A DNA stretch of 64,000 nt from Asterella californica (taxonomy: Eukaryota > Streptophyta > Marchantiopsida > Marchantiales > Aytoniaceae), in assembly GCA_036924285.1 (NCBI GenBank), contig JAYKYS010000005.1:7006001-7070000 (forward strand). Direction: 5' to 3'. The translations under genes and the position numbers were made by a program. Each line of letters opens with the position of its first letter. Position 1 is the stretch's first letter. Under the pieces are notes generated by a model. It did not search any database. It was not told where the DNA came from and saw only the letters and a list, made by a program, of their open reading frames with translations. Below, piece by piece: positions 23,405 through 34,753 of the stretch.

Positions 23405-23677
23405 TGATTCTGCGAGATACTCTAGAGAGTTATGCAAGATAAGGAGTAACCGAGGAAGACTTTGCCTCACCTTGCAGATAACCTTCTAGAAGACAAAACG
23501 TCTTCTAGAACTGCCACGCTGGCAGATTGGGCGATAATGATCTAGAGACAACTATCATGGCTACCTCTACCTTTGCTCAGTTAAGAGCTGCATCAGATTC
23601 GAGTTATTAGATTAAGGGGTAGAAGACACATGTTTTATTCCAGTTCCTGAATGATAAAGATAATGTTTATAGATAGT

Positions 23678-23715
23678 TAGGACAAGATATTCTCATATAA
23701 GAATATCTTGTCCTA
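23678..23715. repeat. perfect 16-bp hairpin
   Basis: TAGGACAAGATATTCT (23678-23693) and its exact complement (23700-23715) flank a 6-base loop. Confidence 0.85.
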
Positions 23716-24599
23716 GGTCATTAGGGGAGGTCAACCCTCACTCTAATTAGTTACGCAGTTAGATTAAGAGTTTACACAAGAGGTCACACATGGGAGGCTA
23801 ATATGGCACTACATCAGGATGTCAAGGCACATGAGTGGTCTTTTTTCTGTGATATGTCACATGGTAGTTAAGTAGGAAGTGGAAATTCGACCCAAGGGAT
23901 TATAAGTTGACTAGGTAGTGAAGGAAGGGCTTTTTGCTATGTTGATTAGAGGATGTTGTGTCATGGAAGGCTTGTTAGTAAATCCATGACGAAAACAGAT
24001 TTTCTTGATTACATGATTCTCCAAGGAGATGTGCAATGTGAGTCTTGTTTATGCACACCTCTGCTGTCTGGTATTTGAGTGAGTTTGAGTATATTTTGCT
24101 GAGTAAGAGTGGATTGGAAGACATTTCTCTTCTACAGAAGGTTCAGAAACATGTGGTGCAAGAGGCAACGAAAAGTGAAGCTTCAAGGAGAATTTGAATA
24201 GAGAGACTGAGTATTTCAGGATTGTTGCTCTACTGTGTTAGTACGGTTGTCGCTTGGAAGACGGAGAAAAGTCTTTCGATCAAAGAGACGAAGGTACAGT
24301 CAAACCAGATGGCATGGGAAGGCAGTGAACGTGAGAGTTAGAAAGGTTCCTAGAGGTTGAGGGTTAAGCTCTCACTCTCTCAGAAAGAACATTGTAAATG
24401 GATCTAGGGTTCTTGCATTAGGATGGTATTGTAGGAAGACGCTTTGGTATCTGCATGAAAAAGACATAACAAGCATAAGATTTCTATCCAAGGGAAAAGT
24501 AAAGAAGGCTAGATCTGTACCTTATGAGGTACACCAAAACTTGTCACAGAGGATTGTGGAGTAGGCTGTCCTTGGCTATCAACTAACTGAGTGTTTTGC

Positions 24600-24633
24600 C
24601 CCACTAAGTGTCACTAGGGTGACACTTAGTGGG
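24600..24633. repeat. perfect 15-bp hairpin
   Basis: CCCACTAAGTGTCAC (24600-24614) and its exact complement (24619-24633) flank a 4-base loop. Confidence 0.85.
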
Positions 24634-24900
24634 ACTATAAAGTTAACAAGAAGGCAAGATTTTAAGTTGACGAGAGGGCAGTAGAGGCATAAGATAGAAC
24701 ACCTTCTAGAAGGCAAAGCATCTTATGGAAAGCATTAAGTGAATGTTTGGAGTAAATACTGATTTTGACAATTCTTAAGGCTCAGTGACCTCTTGGGACG
24801 AGAATCCTCTTGGGAAACAAAACTTTTATGTTGTAAAGACGTAAGGGATTAAACCTTGAACGTTATATATGATATGGAAGTCAATTTCAATAAGGACGAG

Positions 24901-27409
24901 CTACAGTTATGCAAGATGAGTTTGGAATGTTATGCAGTGATACTCGTTTGATATTACGTGTTGATCGATCTAGTGATGAGTCATTTGTTTACCCCATTCA
25001 AATAGAACAATGTCTTTTTGTTCCATGCTTTTCACATCAACTAATCTATTGTTATTCCACATATTCCACGAGAATACCACATAGTTCAAGATAATCTGAT
25101 TTTTCGAGTGAGTGAACTAGAAGATAATGATCTGAATGAGATTTTGTAACTCATCATCTGATTATGATATATTAAATTATTATTAATCATTGTTTCAATA
25201 AGTTCATTTTGTATAATAAATATAGCTCATGATACTTTTTGATAAATAAATCTTATATATTATATTTGAATATTTGAATATTATAATATTGCAATACTTT
25301 TCACTTTACAAATTTTATTTTTTCACGTAAAACTAAGATAAAAATAAAATAACAAAATCTATGGTGTTGCAGTACATGTTTTAGTTTGTTCGCCGATAAA
25401 ACTTAAGAGAGTAGATCTTCTGCATATAAATGAAACATAATGAACATATTAAAAAATGAATTTAAAACATCATCCATAAACACTACTTGATAATAGATAT
25501 TCAGAAAAACTCAAAATTTGGAAAAAACAACTTCAAATTCAAATACAACTAATGTTATCTTTGAATTTATGAAATTATGACTTCACATCATATAACACCA
25601 GAGCATACATAGTTACTTCTCTTAAGAAGTATAATCACAATATAAACATCAACCGTTCTTAGATTATGAAGACATAGATTTCAAATCGTAATTTCAAAGG
25701 TTACCAAAATCCTTCCCTCGTATTTAACGAATATGTTACTTTCATAGTTATAGATGTTTTACTTTCAGACGAAAGAAACAAACATATTAGTACCTTATGA
25801 ACAATAGACTTTGATAAACTTGCTGTAAATGTAGATTTTAGATCTTCAGAAGAACAAAACAGATCCTTTCGTTCCTTCCTAATAACTATCTTTAATATAT
25901 TTCTTGTTCTAAAAATTCCTTTTTCTTCAGTTTTATGAAACGAATCTTTTCATACATTAAGAAAAGAAACCTTTAGTAACCATGTCGCTTCAAAATATTT
26001 TGACCTTAGATATAAGAAACATATATTTTCATAACTTACGAAATTATTTTTGTATATTTTACATTTTCAAATTTTAATACAAAGTAGGAAAATGATACTT
26101 CCATAAAATACGATGGATTTTTGGATAATGTATGAAACAATTCAATACGTAATGTCCTTACTGTGTTCTTTCTAAGTGTTTCGAAGGTTATGTTTCTGTA
26201 TGCTTTAGTGTCTCTTTTCGTATAACTGCCAAATTTTGTAGTAGTGATGGTGTTATGTACAAATATAACACCATAGTCTTATATTATGTTTCTAAAGTGG
26301 AAGTTTTGATGACTGAATTGAAATCATGGAGATGGTTGAAAAGTCAATTTCATGCTACATTGACTGCGATTTTCATTCTTCTGAAGTTGCAATCTTCAAT
26401 ATGCTTCTCAAACGTGCTAACTATACCACAAGCAAAAACTCAGTATCCTTTTGAGTATAGTAGATATGAGAATGACAAAAGGTCCGCTTCCGTTATCAAG
26501 AAATATGATATCAATTATGATACGTTTCAGGGATGAACTGGAAAGAAGACAGATGTGGAAGCAACAATGGAGATTATCGAAGTCCAATCACAACGTACAA
26601 GACATTTGAAAAGAGGTGGTCATAAAACACAATTTGATATTTTAGAGCAAGTACTTCATGTGTGGATTGTGGAATCAGAAGGGTTTCAAAGTGATGGATA
26701 ACTACATTAAGCTGAAGCTTTTAAATCAACATCAAGACTTGATCCAGCAATAAGAAATGGATGTAGAGAATAGAGAATCACCAGATCATATTCTACGATT
26801 TTCTTGGCATCAAGCGGATGGATCTCAAGTTTTAGGTTACATAGGAATTTAGAAAACAATTGTTGTACATGTGGCTCCAAGAAGAAGTCCAATCTTGGAG
26901 CCACATGTACTATTTTCCTAGCTCAAGAATAGACCCATTGTGCTTGATTCAGTCTAGTGTGATGTTAATAGTACGGTATGTGGAACTATGATATTTGATG
27001 ACAATTTTTGACACAAGATAATTATATCTCACCATGAGAATATATTCTTGTGTGAGTTGATCTTGCTGATTACAGACGCATACTATTGCTATGTTAAGTT
27101 AGTGCAGTCAAAGAAATTAGCAATTAAAGCACTATAGTGTGTTTGGAAGTCATACAAGATCGTACGATTGAGGTGCTTCTACCTTTGCACCCAAAAGCTG
27201 ATTTCCGTTCAACTTGAAGAAACCTTTGCACACCTCTGTTACCTTTTGAGAGGCATACATCCCAATAAAAATTGTCTACCTGAGACTGTCCCTTGGTCCA
27301 TGATTTTTTACACAAGGTTAGAATTCTAGCTCTTCTAGAGTGATATTTCACTAATGGCTCTAGCCCCGCAAGAGGGTCTTTTTTGCCTTCCACCTAAGTT
27401 GCACTGTTA
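24901..27409. other. very AT-rich DNA, no intact gene
   Basis: Bases 24.9-26.2 kb are strongly AT-rich with no content I recognise. A 93-codon frame at 26255-26536 and the stretch after it to about 27,060 read as protein-like with many stops when kept in phase. This may be a dead gene or element, but no domain was recognised. A perfect hairpin lies at 26865-26910. Confidence 0.35.
26865..26910. repeat. perfect 18-bp hairpin
   Basis: Arms 26865-26882 (GTACATGTGGCTCCAAGA) and 26893-26910 are exact complements around a 10-base loop. Confidence 0.85.
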
Positions 27410-27619
27410 TGTTGTGGTACGGCTCTTGTGTGAAATTCCCATAGAATTTAGGATGTGTTTCTTTTCTGTGTTCCGTGAACTTTATCGTGTAGCTCGTCAA
27501 ACAGTGTGATGGGTGCCCATGATCATGATTATCTATTTAAATGATCGCATTGTATTGAAACGTGTCAAATCAGCAATCTGTGCACGTTCACTTTAGTGGT
27601 CATTCTTGTTGAATTTAGG

Positions 27620-27627
27620 TATAAAAT
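27620..27627 (+). promoter_or_regulatory. TATA box of repeat copy B
   Basis: TATAAAAT lies 99 bases upstream of the ATG at 27719, conserved in position with copy A although the surrounding sequence has diverged. Confidence 0.55.
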
Positions 27628-27718
27628 GGTGGGTTGAAGATTCATGAGCATTCTCTCTTAGCGGGTGATTCATGCGGATTTCTTGGTGGTCTGCATGAAA
27701 GAGTGAAGAATTGCAGAA

Positions 27719-28045
27719 ATGGTGGTTATGGATGGAGGTTTACCAGCTCCAGATCTTCCTTTCTCGAGTCCATTTCACATCAAGCTTCATTGTATCCACC
27801 GCGGTCACTTTCGACAGTGGTTAGTTTCATATTTTGGTGATGAAGTCATGAGGAGGGTGATGGACTTATCGCTTTCGGTGATCCTTCCGATTGTTACGTA
27901 CGGAGATAATTGAGGTCTAATGAGTCTCAACTATCCAGTCAATATTCCTTTCAACGTCTTGGTCGATATTCGACGTCACTATAGACCAAAGATCAATCAT
28001 GGAGCATGGATCGTGAGGAACTTTGGAGAAGAATATTTCAAGTGA
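27719..28045 (+). pseudogene. unknown protein with two tandem ~65-residue units (copy B)
   Basis: ATG at 27719 opens a 64-codon frame ending in TGA at 27911-27913. In the same frame an ATG at 27920 opens the second unit, which ends in TGA at 28043, earlier than its partner in copy A. Unit 1 has PFHIKLHCIHR and QWLVSYFGDEVMRRV; unit 2 has PFNVLVDIRRHYR and AWIVRNFGEEY, so the two units look like an old internal duplication. The function is unknown and I recall no named domain. The stop between units is kept in both copies, although its neighbours differ. Confidence 0.5.
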
Positions 28046-28793
28046 TAGCTCACTATTTTTTTCGTCATACTTTCCATTGTAGATCATTTTCAGGTTGCAA
28101 TATTGACTCTGTACAAGTTGGCGAATCAATTATCTCATTCTAGACATATTTACGTTCCATAGAAAATCCAGATTTTTATGATTTTTTCTAGTCTTATTGA
28201 TGTCTAGTGCTTCCTTGGGTGTTACAAGTCGTTCCAGAGGAAAATTTTTAGTACGGAAAAGATAAAATTAGAGCTCTTTTTGCTCTCATTGGTTTATTTT
28301 TAGACCAATGATATTCTAGTTGTTCCTCATGATGTTTTATGTGATTTTGAGAGGCTTCTGATGTCCATTCGAGCGAAGAAGAACATGGTTGGAAAGTTCT
28401 CGACTAGGGCTAGAATCTGGGTTGAAGAATCGGAGGATTTCATGGAGGATTGAGGGTGCTACGGTCGATTGAGTGGAGGGGGTGAAATTCTTATCCACTA
28501 CTATTTTTTGGTTGTTTCTAGAGACTTGTGAGGGATTTTTGAGGAGATTTGAGTTGGGTTGGAGAGCTGACAATGAGCTAGTCGTTTTGATATCAAGCTT
28601 AGTCGATTGTGGATCTTTTTGGATTATCACCCGATCGACTGAAGTTGAATGGTGTAGATGTGATATGATGGATATTGCGAACTATGATACTAATGAGATT
28701 TTGACTATTTCTCGAGTTTTAGGTCAAATTTATGGGTGAAACTTTCCAGGATTGAGGGGTGCATTATTAGTAAAATATTTGAAATGTTTCGTC

Positions 28794-28915
28794 TTGAATG
28801 GTCGAATAAGTTGTTCAAGGTCTTGGATCAACCCTACCCAGATCTGTAAAGTTTTGAATGGTCGAATAAGTTGTTCAAGGTCTTGGATCAACCCTACCCA
28901 GATCTGTAAAGTTTT
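28794..28915 (+). repeat. 60-bp perfect tandem duplication in copy B
   Basis: The 60-base unit starting TTGAATGGTCGAATAAG is repeated twice with no difference (28794-28853 and 28854-28913). Copy A has no such duplication, so it is recent and specific to copy B. Confidence 0.9.
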
Positions 28916-31900
28916 TAGTTAGCACAAATTAAGGTTTGATCTATATCTGAGAGTTGGATTGAGATTTCGACCTGAAAATTGTTCAGGGCAAGAACAAAGG
29001 TCCAATAAAGTTTCTGTGAAATTTAATCACCTTTGGTTGAAAGATTTGAGAGAAATGAGGTCTCAAAGTTTGGAGAAGATTTTGTTATTAGCAGGCTCGA
29101 GTTTCAGTCATCTATTATCACTTTTTGGTTTTGTTTGAGCAATTGGGAAGGAGTTTGCTGCTGAAACTACCATGCTTGCATAAAAGTAGACATTGTGAAG
29201 GTGTGGGCTGATTTTAGCTCTATGTGATGAAGGAGCAAGAGTCACAACGAATCAAAAGTCTCTGTTTGGATTTTTGGAGTTGACATGTACCACTATCGTT
29301 GATCTTATGTTGTGAACTGAGTATTGTCTTGGCATTGTCGTGTCGGATTTTACGTGAAGGATGTCCAGGAAAATGCGAGGTCCTTGGCTGTGGAGATGTA
29401 GTGTGCTGAACAAGAAAAAAGACAGAGAAAAATAATCACGAAAACGAGCGTTGCAATATATATCAACTCTCAACGTATATACACTATCGGTTCTTTCACC
29501 CTAAGAGCACAAAACTGAGAACAGGCCAGAGTGGTCTGTAACCTGCTTCAAAGCCCCTAAAACGAACCCCTGAATCTCAACCATGTCCCAAAACCACTGA
29601 AGCGTAGCTCAAAGCAAGAGAAACTTCTCTTTGCTAACAAAAAGAGCTGCACCAATATCACACGATTGAAACCCAAGTCCAAACCACATCCATGTACAAG
29701 CTCTTAGCTAAAGCTAGCTACCACAAGCCGTACATAACCAACTAGGTCCGTAACGAACTCAAAAGGACGAAACTCATAGCGAAAGAAACCGAAAAAGATC
29801 TATCTGAGAACTTTCTTCTTACGCCAAACAGTCTTTAGATGTCGATAGGGTCTTCTTCCTTGACTCCGTTGACCTCAAAAACTATCAGATCCGACTCCCG
29901 ACTGCCGAGATATCACCAATTTTCGGTCGTAGGTGACCGAATCAAAAACTCCTCCCTACGGCTTAAAACCACATACACCGCTCAAACGGATCGCTTGATC
30001 TGATATCCGTCTTCTCTGGCAGGTAGATCTAGCTATCATGAACCCAATGAGACTCCAAACAAGCCGTTTGGAGTTCTCCTTGCAAAACCACGCAAGAAAT
30101 TTTGTCGCATGTTGCAAAAAACTGACGTAAATAGACTCCCTACGGCTCAAACTCGCTCACCTCACCCAAACCAACAATCCAATCCACGTACTGTCTTCTC
30201 CTATGCGTAGATGAAGACTCTATTTGCACCTAATCCTATCTCGGTTGCTGACTTCTTTTTACCCTTTTGATTTTTCTTATTCAGTAAGGGAAATCCCAAG
30301 GCCACCGAGAAAATAGTTTATTTCCTTTTGAGGAAATTATAGTTAGGGGAAGAATTAAGCCCGAGTCAATATAGCAGAAGAATACTATGTTTCCAACTTA
30401 GAGATATAGGAATGCTCAAGAAGAATAAGAGTAGTTTCCTCATAGTATTAATTAGTCATTAATGTCCTTGCACAAGGAAGGAGAACCAAAATACAATACA
30501 GCTGTACAATCAAGAAATAGTACTCAATTTTTCCTTGCCAAGTTAAAATGTCAAGCGGGAGTGAGAGTGCTATAGATTAAGTAGAGATGTAGTTACTTAG
30601 AAGAAATCTCTGTTACACAATTACAGTTCTCCTTGTTCTAACCTGGTTGAATATTTGCATGGATTCCATCACGTAAAGGGGTAAATTATACCTGGTGGAA
30701 TTAAGCTATCATTCAAGCATAAGGAAGGTGAGCCAAGGAACCCATTGAGAAGTTTGACTGACTGCTAAAAACAAAGTTCCAAGTGCGTCAACCTCTATCC
30801 ACTACACTCTAGTTGGTACTAAGGAAGAAAAACGGTTCGGTTCTTCTTGAGACATATGACGTACAACATGGTAATAGGCGATGTCAGCCTGCCACCTCGC
30901 GGACTGAGAGTTAATGGTCCGAAGAGTCATAATCCGCATACTAGAAGGGAGGAGATTGTGTAGTATTCTATTTTTTCTGTAGTTGACAATCATATCGCAG
31001 AGTTTGAATGGCATGGCCAAGATGTTGAGATTTCTTCGAAGAATTCAGCCCTGGGAAGGAGGAGATTGAGTTCTCCAAGTTCTTGAGATTGATTTGAACC
31101 CTGCTGGCCATGATGGGGGCTTTGTCTAGTTTTAATCTTTTTCTTGTTCAACAGACAATTTCAAAAAGAACTGACTGACAAACTACCAAGAAGAAATGGA
31201 AGCAGAGAAAATCATTGGCTATAACTTGGAAGGGCCTCAAATAATTTGAGAAGGTGGACCTACACTATGCTTAACGCAGATAGGTTGAAACCCGAGAGTG
31301 CGAATCTTGAATCTTATTAAGAGTCTCTTGGGGGATTATAAGAAATACAAACGATTGGATGCTCAATTGCTTAACTCGTGTGTAAACTCGAGAGGGACAT
31401 CATTCTTTTCTCAGCCGGGACTAGTATTCATGTATCATGCAGAGGTGAAGGTCACCACTCGAGCTCAAGAGTATCAGTCAGTAAATCTTTAATGCCCTCT
31501 TTATCGTGCACATTGATCAGTTAAGTGAGAGTGGGAAGTAGATGTGGAGGATCCCCGTAGCCCTGGAGAGCAAGTCTACCCTCAAGAAATTTTGGAAAGA
31601 AGGAGATACTAAATCATTTTCTTGTTCTACTCTCTTGACTGTTATAGAGTAAATTGCGGATTTACTTTATGAGAGAATTCTCGTAGACTTTGTCAAAAGA
31701 AATGATCATCACCTGAGGTTTGGATTCTCAGCCCTAACAATAGTGCCTCAAACTGAAATCCATAATTTTCCTATAGGATTCTCTTTCCTCTTTTTTTCTC
31801 AAACTCAATTGGAACTCTTGTAGAGTCGGGATCAGTTCCTATGCCTATGAGTGTCTTTTTGAATTCTCTGAAACTGAACACATAAAACTTTCAAAGGTAC

Positions 31901-33000
31901 TTACTGGAGTAATGCAATATACTCCTTGAAGGAAACATCAGTATCTTCCACAGGAAACAAAGGAGACCTGCAACTGAATTAGTGACAAAAGAGAGAAATA
32001 GTTCTGAGGGAACACTTGAGCCGTCCCACTGACCTTCTTTTCTTATCTCCTTTATGCAATTACAGCGAAGAGCAAACAGGTCTATCATTCTATGAGCACA
32101 TTACTCTGAGTTCAGAAATGCAGTGGTGATGTAAATCTTTAAATAACACCTTGAAGATACTGATTCCTTCCGAAATAACTAATATAACTCTTCACTGTGA
32201 GTATACCGGATAAACTGGAGTGGTGAGGTGTACTTGGGATACAGTTGTCTTGTTTCTTGCTTCCTTGTGTAGAGATTCTTGGCTTTAGGTTCACCTACGA
32301 CCAGAGGTTAACCTAAGATACTCAGACCTCGAGTACGTGGACCTCCAGCATACAGTACAGTGGTGTGTTGTGGAGTTCTGGACGTTGACTTCACTCGGCT
32401 GAGGTTGAACTTCTTCTGTTGGGAGTGGAGGTATTCTGAGAGTACTCTCTTTGGAGAGATGTAGGAGGATTAGCTAAGGTCCAACACCAAGAGATTGTAA
32501 CGTGCAAAGATGCTTCAGTTGGTGATCAATGAAGCATACAAGACTACAATTATGTACTATGATATTATATGAGATATAAGATGTAGCCTAGGTAAGATAA
32601 ACCTCACTTGATCTTGTTATCAGATGTCAGCCTCCAATTGTAAGTTATAGGTGTCAGTTCTCTCCTATTAGACTTCTTTTTGATATTTTAGTGGTTGGTA
32701 TTGTGAAGCACCACCTGGCAGGTCAAGAAAGAGAGGCTCAGATGACCTTTCTATTGTTAGTTTAGGTTTTGCACTGTTGTGGTGCCTTCATATGATCTTT
32801 GGTGGCTGGGGGTGGTGTCTCTGAGGTGCATGGGTGTTTTTTTTAGGGTTATAAGGGCCATGTGCCTCCTTTGTGATCTGTTAGGTACTACAGCTACTTG
32901 CTAGTTTGTTTTAGGATGCAGTCTGATGACCTAGGAGTAGCCAGTGGAAGGAGTCAGACCTAGGTTATAACTCTTCTGTGTAATCTTGAGTCTATCCCAC

Positions 33001-33040
33001 TCAGTAGTGGATTTTCTATTTGTAGAAAATCCACTACTGA
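33001..33040. repeat. perfect 17-bp hairpin
   Basis: TCAGTAGTGGATTTTCT (33001-33017) and its exact complement (33024-33040) flank a 6-base loop. Confidence 0.85.
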
Positions 33041-34046
33041 TTTTTGTGGATCTTTCATGCACATCTTTGAGTCACTTATGTGTTTTCTTGGAGGTCCGCT
33101 ATGTATGCACATGTTGGAGGTGTACTGTCCATGCAGGGAAAGAAGAGAGAGCAAGGAGGAGTTGAGATTTGTACAATAGGATGCTAAGTACCATGAGTGT
33201 CGTTAAGCCAACATTCTGTTCAATCAAAAAGAGTGACAAATATAGATGCAGATTACCAAGAGAGAATGCATCTGTTTGAAGAGAGTGTCACACACTCAGA
33301 GTCTTGATCTGTCCACCCACTCAGGAGAGAAAGTGAACATCTTTCAGCATACATGAGAGTCACAATGTCAACAGATGAATCTACTATCTCATCATTTTGA
33401 AGTCTATCACTGTGATATACATAGAGAGGTAGTAAGTAGTCAAGGAGAGAGGAGTGATAATGAAGAGTTCTTGAGAAGTGAAAATTGCAGTACGTGTCTT
33501 CACATGTCACACTTGGAAATAGTGATAAGAGACATACGTCTTACATAGATCCATTTCTATCTAACATGAGGCTGATTACACATCTTCTGAGTGAAGAAGG
33601 TGCTCACGACACCTCCTGAACTCAAGTATATAGTATATATCTCGACGCTGATCTCACAATAAGAGTGGAGGTCGACGTTAGTAGGTGAACATCTGGAGGT
33701 TAACGTCTCAAAAGCCGACATATCAGAGGCTAACGTATACTTTTTGTTGAGAGAGTTTTGAGTTGATTTTCTGGTGAGATCTGTTACTGAGTAGCTTATA
33801 ATGGCTTTGTGATAGAGAGCTACTTGCTCAATATTTTTCATACGTTTTGGTTGTGTTTAAGGAGAGAACAGTTAGTTTATCCTCCAAGATAACGTTATGA
33901 TCAGTTTTACTATAAATTACAAGGGTTTGACTCCAATTCTCTTAGGGACAATATATTTGTATTACCAATGGTGTAAAAGACAAACCTTGTGCTTTATACC
34001 TCTACGTCCTCATTGTCTTTTCCATGAAAAACATGTAATTTTCTCA

Positions 34047-34063
34047 TCTCTCTCTCTCTCTCT
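34047..34063 (+). repeat. (TC)n microsatellite
   Basis: Uninterrupted TC dinucleotides in AT-rich intergenic DNA. Confidence 0.9.
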
Positions 34064-34375
34064 AATAATATTCAATCCTCTTCTTGGTTCTCGTCGACAC
34101 TCCTTTTCTCAAAGTACTATTTGTGGAGGTGAAGATCCATACACTGCAATCTATTTTTTTCCAGTTGAAACAAAGAGTGACAAGAGAACTCAAGAAGGTT
34201 CTACTAATAGAGCATGAACAACATGAGTTCTATTCGAGAGTAATTCGTCAAAGATAAAACAAATGAAAAAGTTTCATTATTGCTTCGGCTCGTTCTTCTC
34301 CCAAACACAAAATGAGACGAGTTCTCATCGTCATTTTATCTAGCATCTTGAACACGATCATCATCGTTCGACCCT

Positions 34376-34753
34376 TCACTTGGTCGAACTGATGGATGCT
34401 TCTAACTGCTCTATATTTGCACTTAAATGATTCTTCAATCCTTCTTCAATCTTCAATATGAAGTATTCTAATAGAGCCACCACTCCATTACACTCATGTC
34501 TTCTAGAACTTTTTTCCATTCCACAATTCTCACAAATCTCGATAGGTATTATCACTCTTTCGATAGTTCTCTTCAGATCTTCTTCAGATTCTACTCGAAA
34601 CTCTCTTTTGCCCAAATAAGCTACTATTGTTACATATATGTCTTCAGGAACCTTACGCAACTTAAGCTTCCACTCTTGGACTCCACTCATAATGTTCTGC
34701 TTCCTCAACCATCCATATTGGATAAAAACGCACCACCATAAATGTACTCTCAC
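34376..34753 (-). CDS. hypothetical protein, 125 codons, doubtful
   Basis: This frame is open for 125 codons and has balanced composition in its C-terminal 90 residues, with a CENCG cysteine pair and a His-x-Cys a dozen residues later (RRHEC), which could bind zinc, and a Glu/Leu-rich helical end. I do not recognise a family, no splice partner is clear, and the flanks are decayed repeats. It may be a fragment of an element-borne protein. Confidence 0.25.
   Translation of the reverse strand: MRVHLWWCVFIQYGWLRKQNIMSGVQEWKLKLRKVPEDIYVTIVAYLGKREFRVESEEDLKRTIERVIIPIEICENCGMEKSSRRHECNGVVALLEYFILKIEEGLKNHLSANIEQLEASISSTK

Larger units (their letters stand above)
20651..24900 (+). mobile_element. 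decayed relative of the 5.9-kb element
   Basis: It begins TGTGGTGCCCACA at 20651, identical to the first 13 bases of the inserted element in coding sense. The family signs are repeated GAAGAC/GTCTTC and TTCTAGAAGG words (for example near 20,740, 23,490 and 24,710) and a Gag-like domain followed by a coiled coil in the same order and orientation. It is AT-richer and has many stops, so it is older. The right end is not resolved: family words reach about 24,720. A GATGG at 24308-24312 matches the five bases before 20651, but lies left of those words, so I do not accept it as the end. Confidence 0.6.
27410..29390 (+). repeat. 2-kb repeat copy B, uninterrupted
   Basis: It begins TGTTGTGGTACGGC and aligns along its length with copy A (10159-9367 joined to 3418-2170, minus strand). 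It contains the TATA box, the two-unit coding region and the distal half. It lacks the 5.9-kb element and is therefore the empty-site comparison for that insertion. The right end is approximate; similarity fades near 29,390. No flanking duplication was found. Confidence 0.8.
29391..34375. other. repeat-like intergenic DNA, no gene supported
   Basis: No frame above about 95 codons with recognisable content. The phrase CTCCCTACGGCTYAAA occurs twice (near 29,955 and 30,140). Other items are a perfect hairpin at 33001-33040, a CT microsatellite at 34047-34063, and a short 9-bp stem ACTCCAAAC/GTTTGGAGT near 30,050. Confidence 0.35.

Noticed and set aside
24308..24312. GATGG as the right target duplication of the decayed element starting at 20651
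   Set aside because: Family-specific words continue to about 24,720, and the preceding bases only weakly match the end of the 5.9-kb element.
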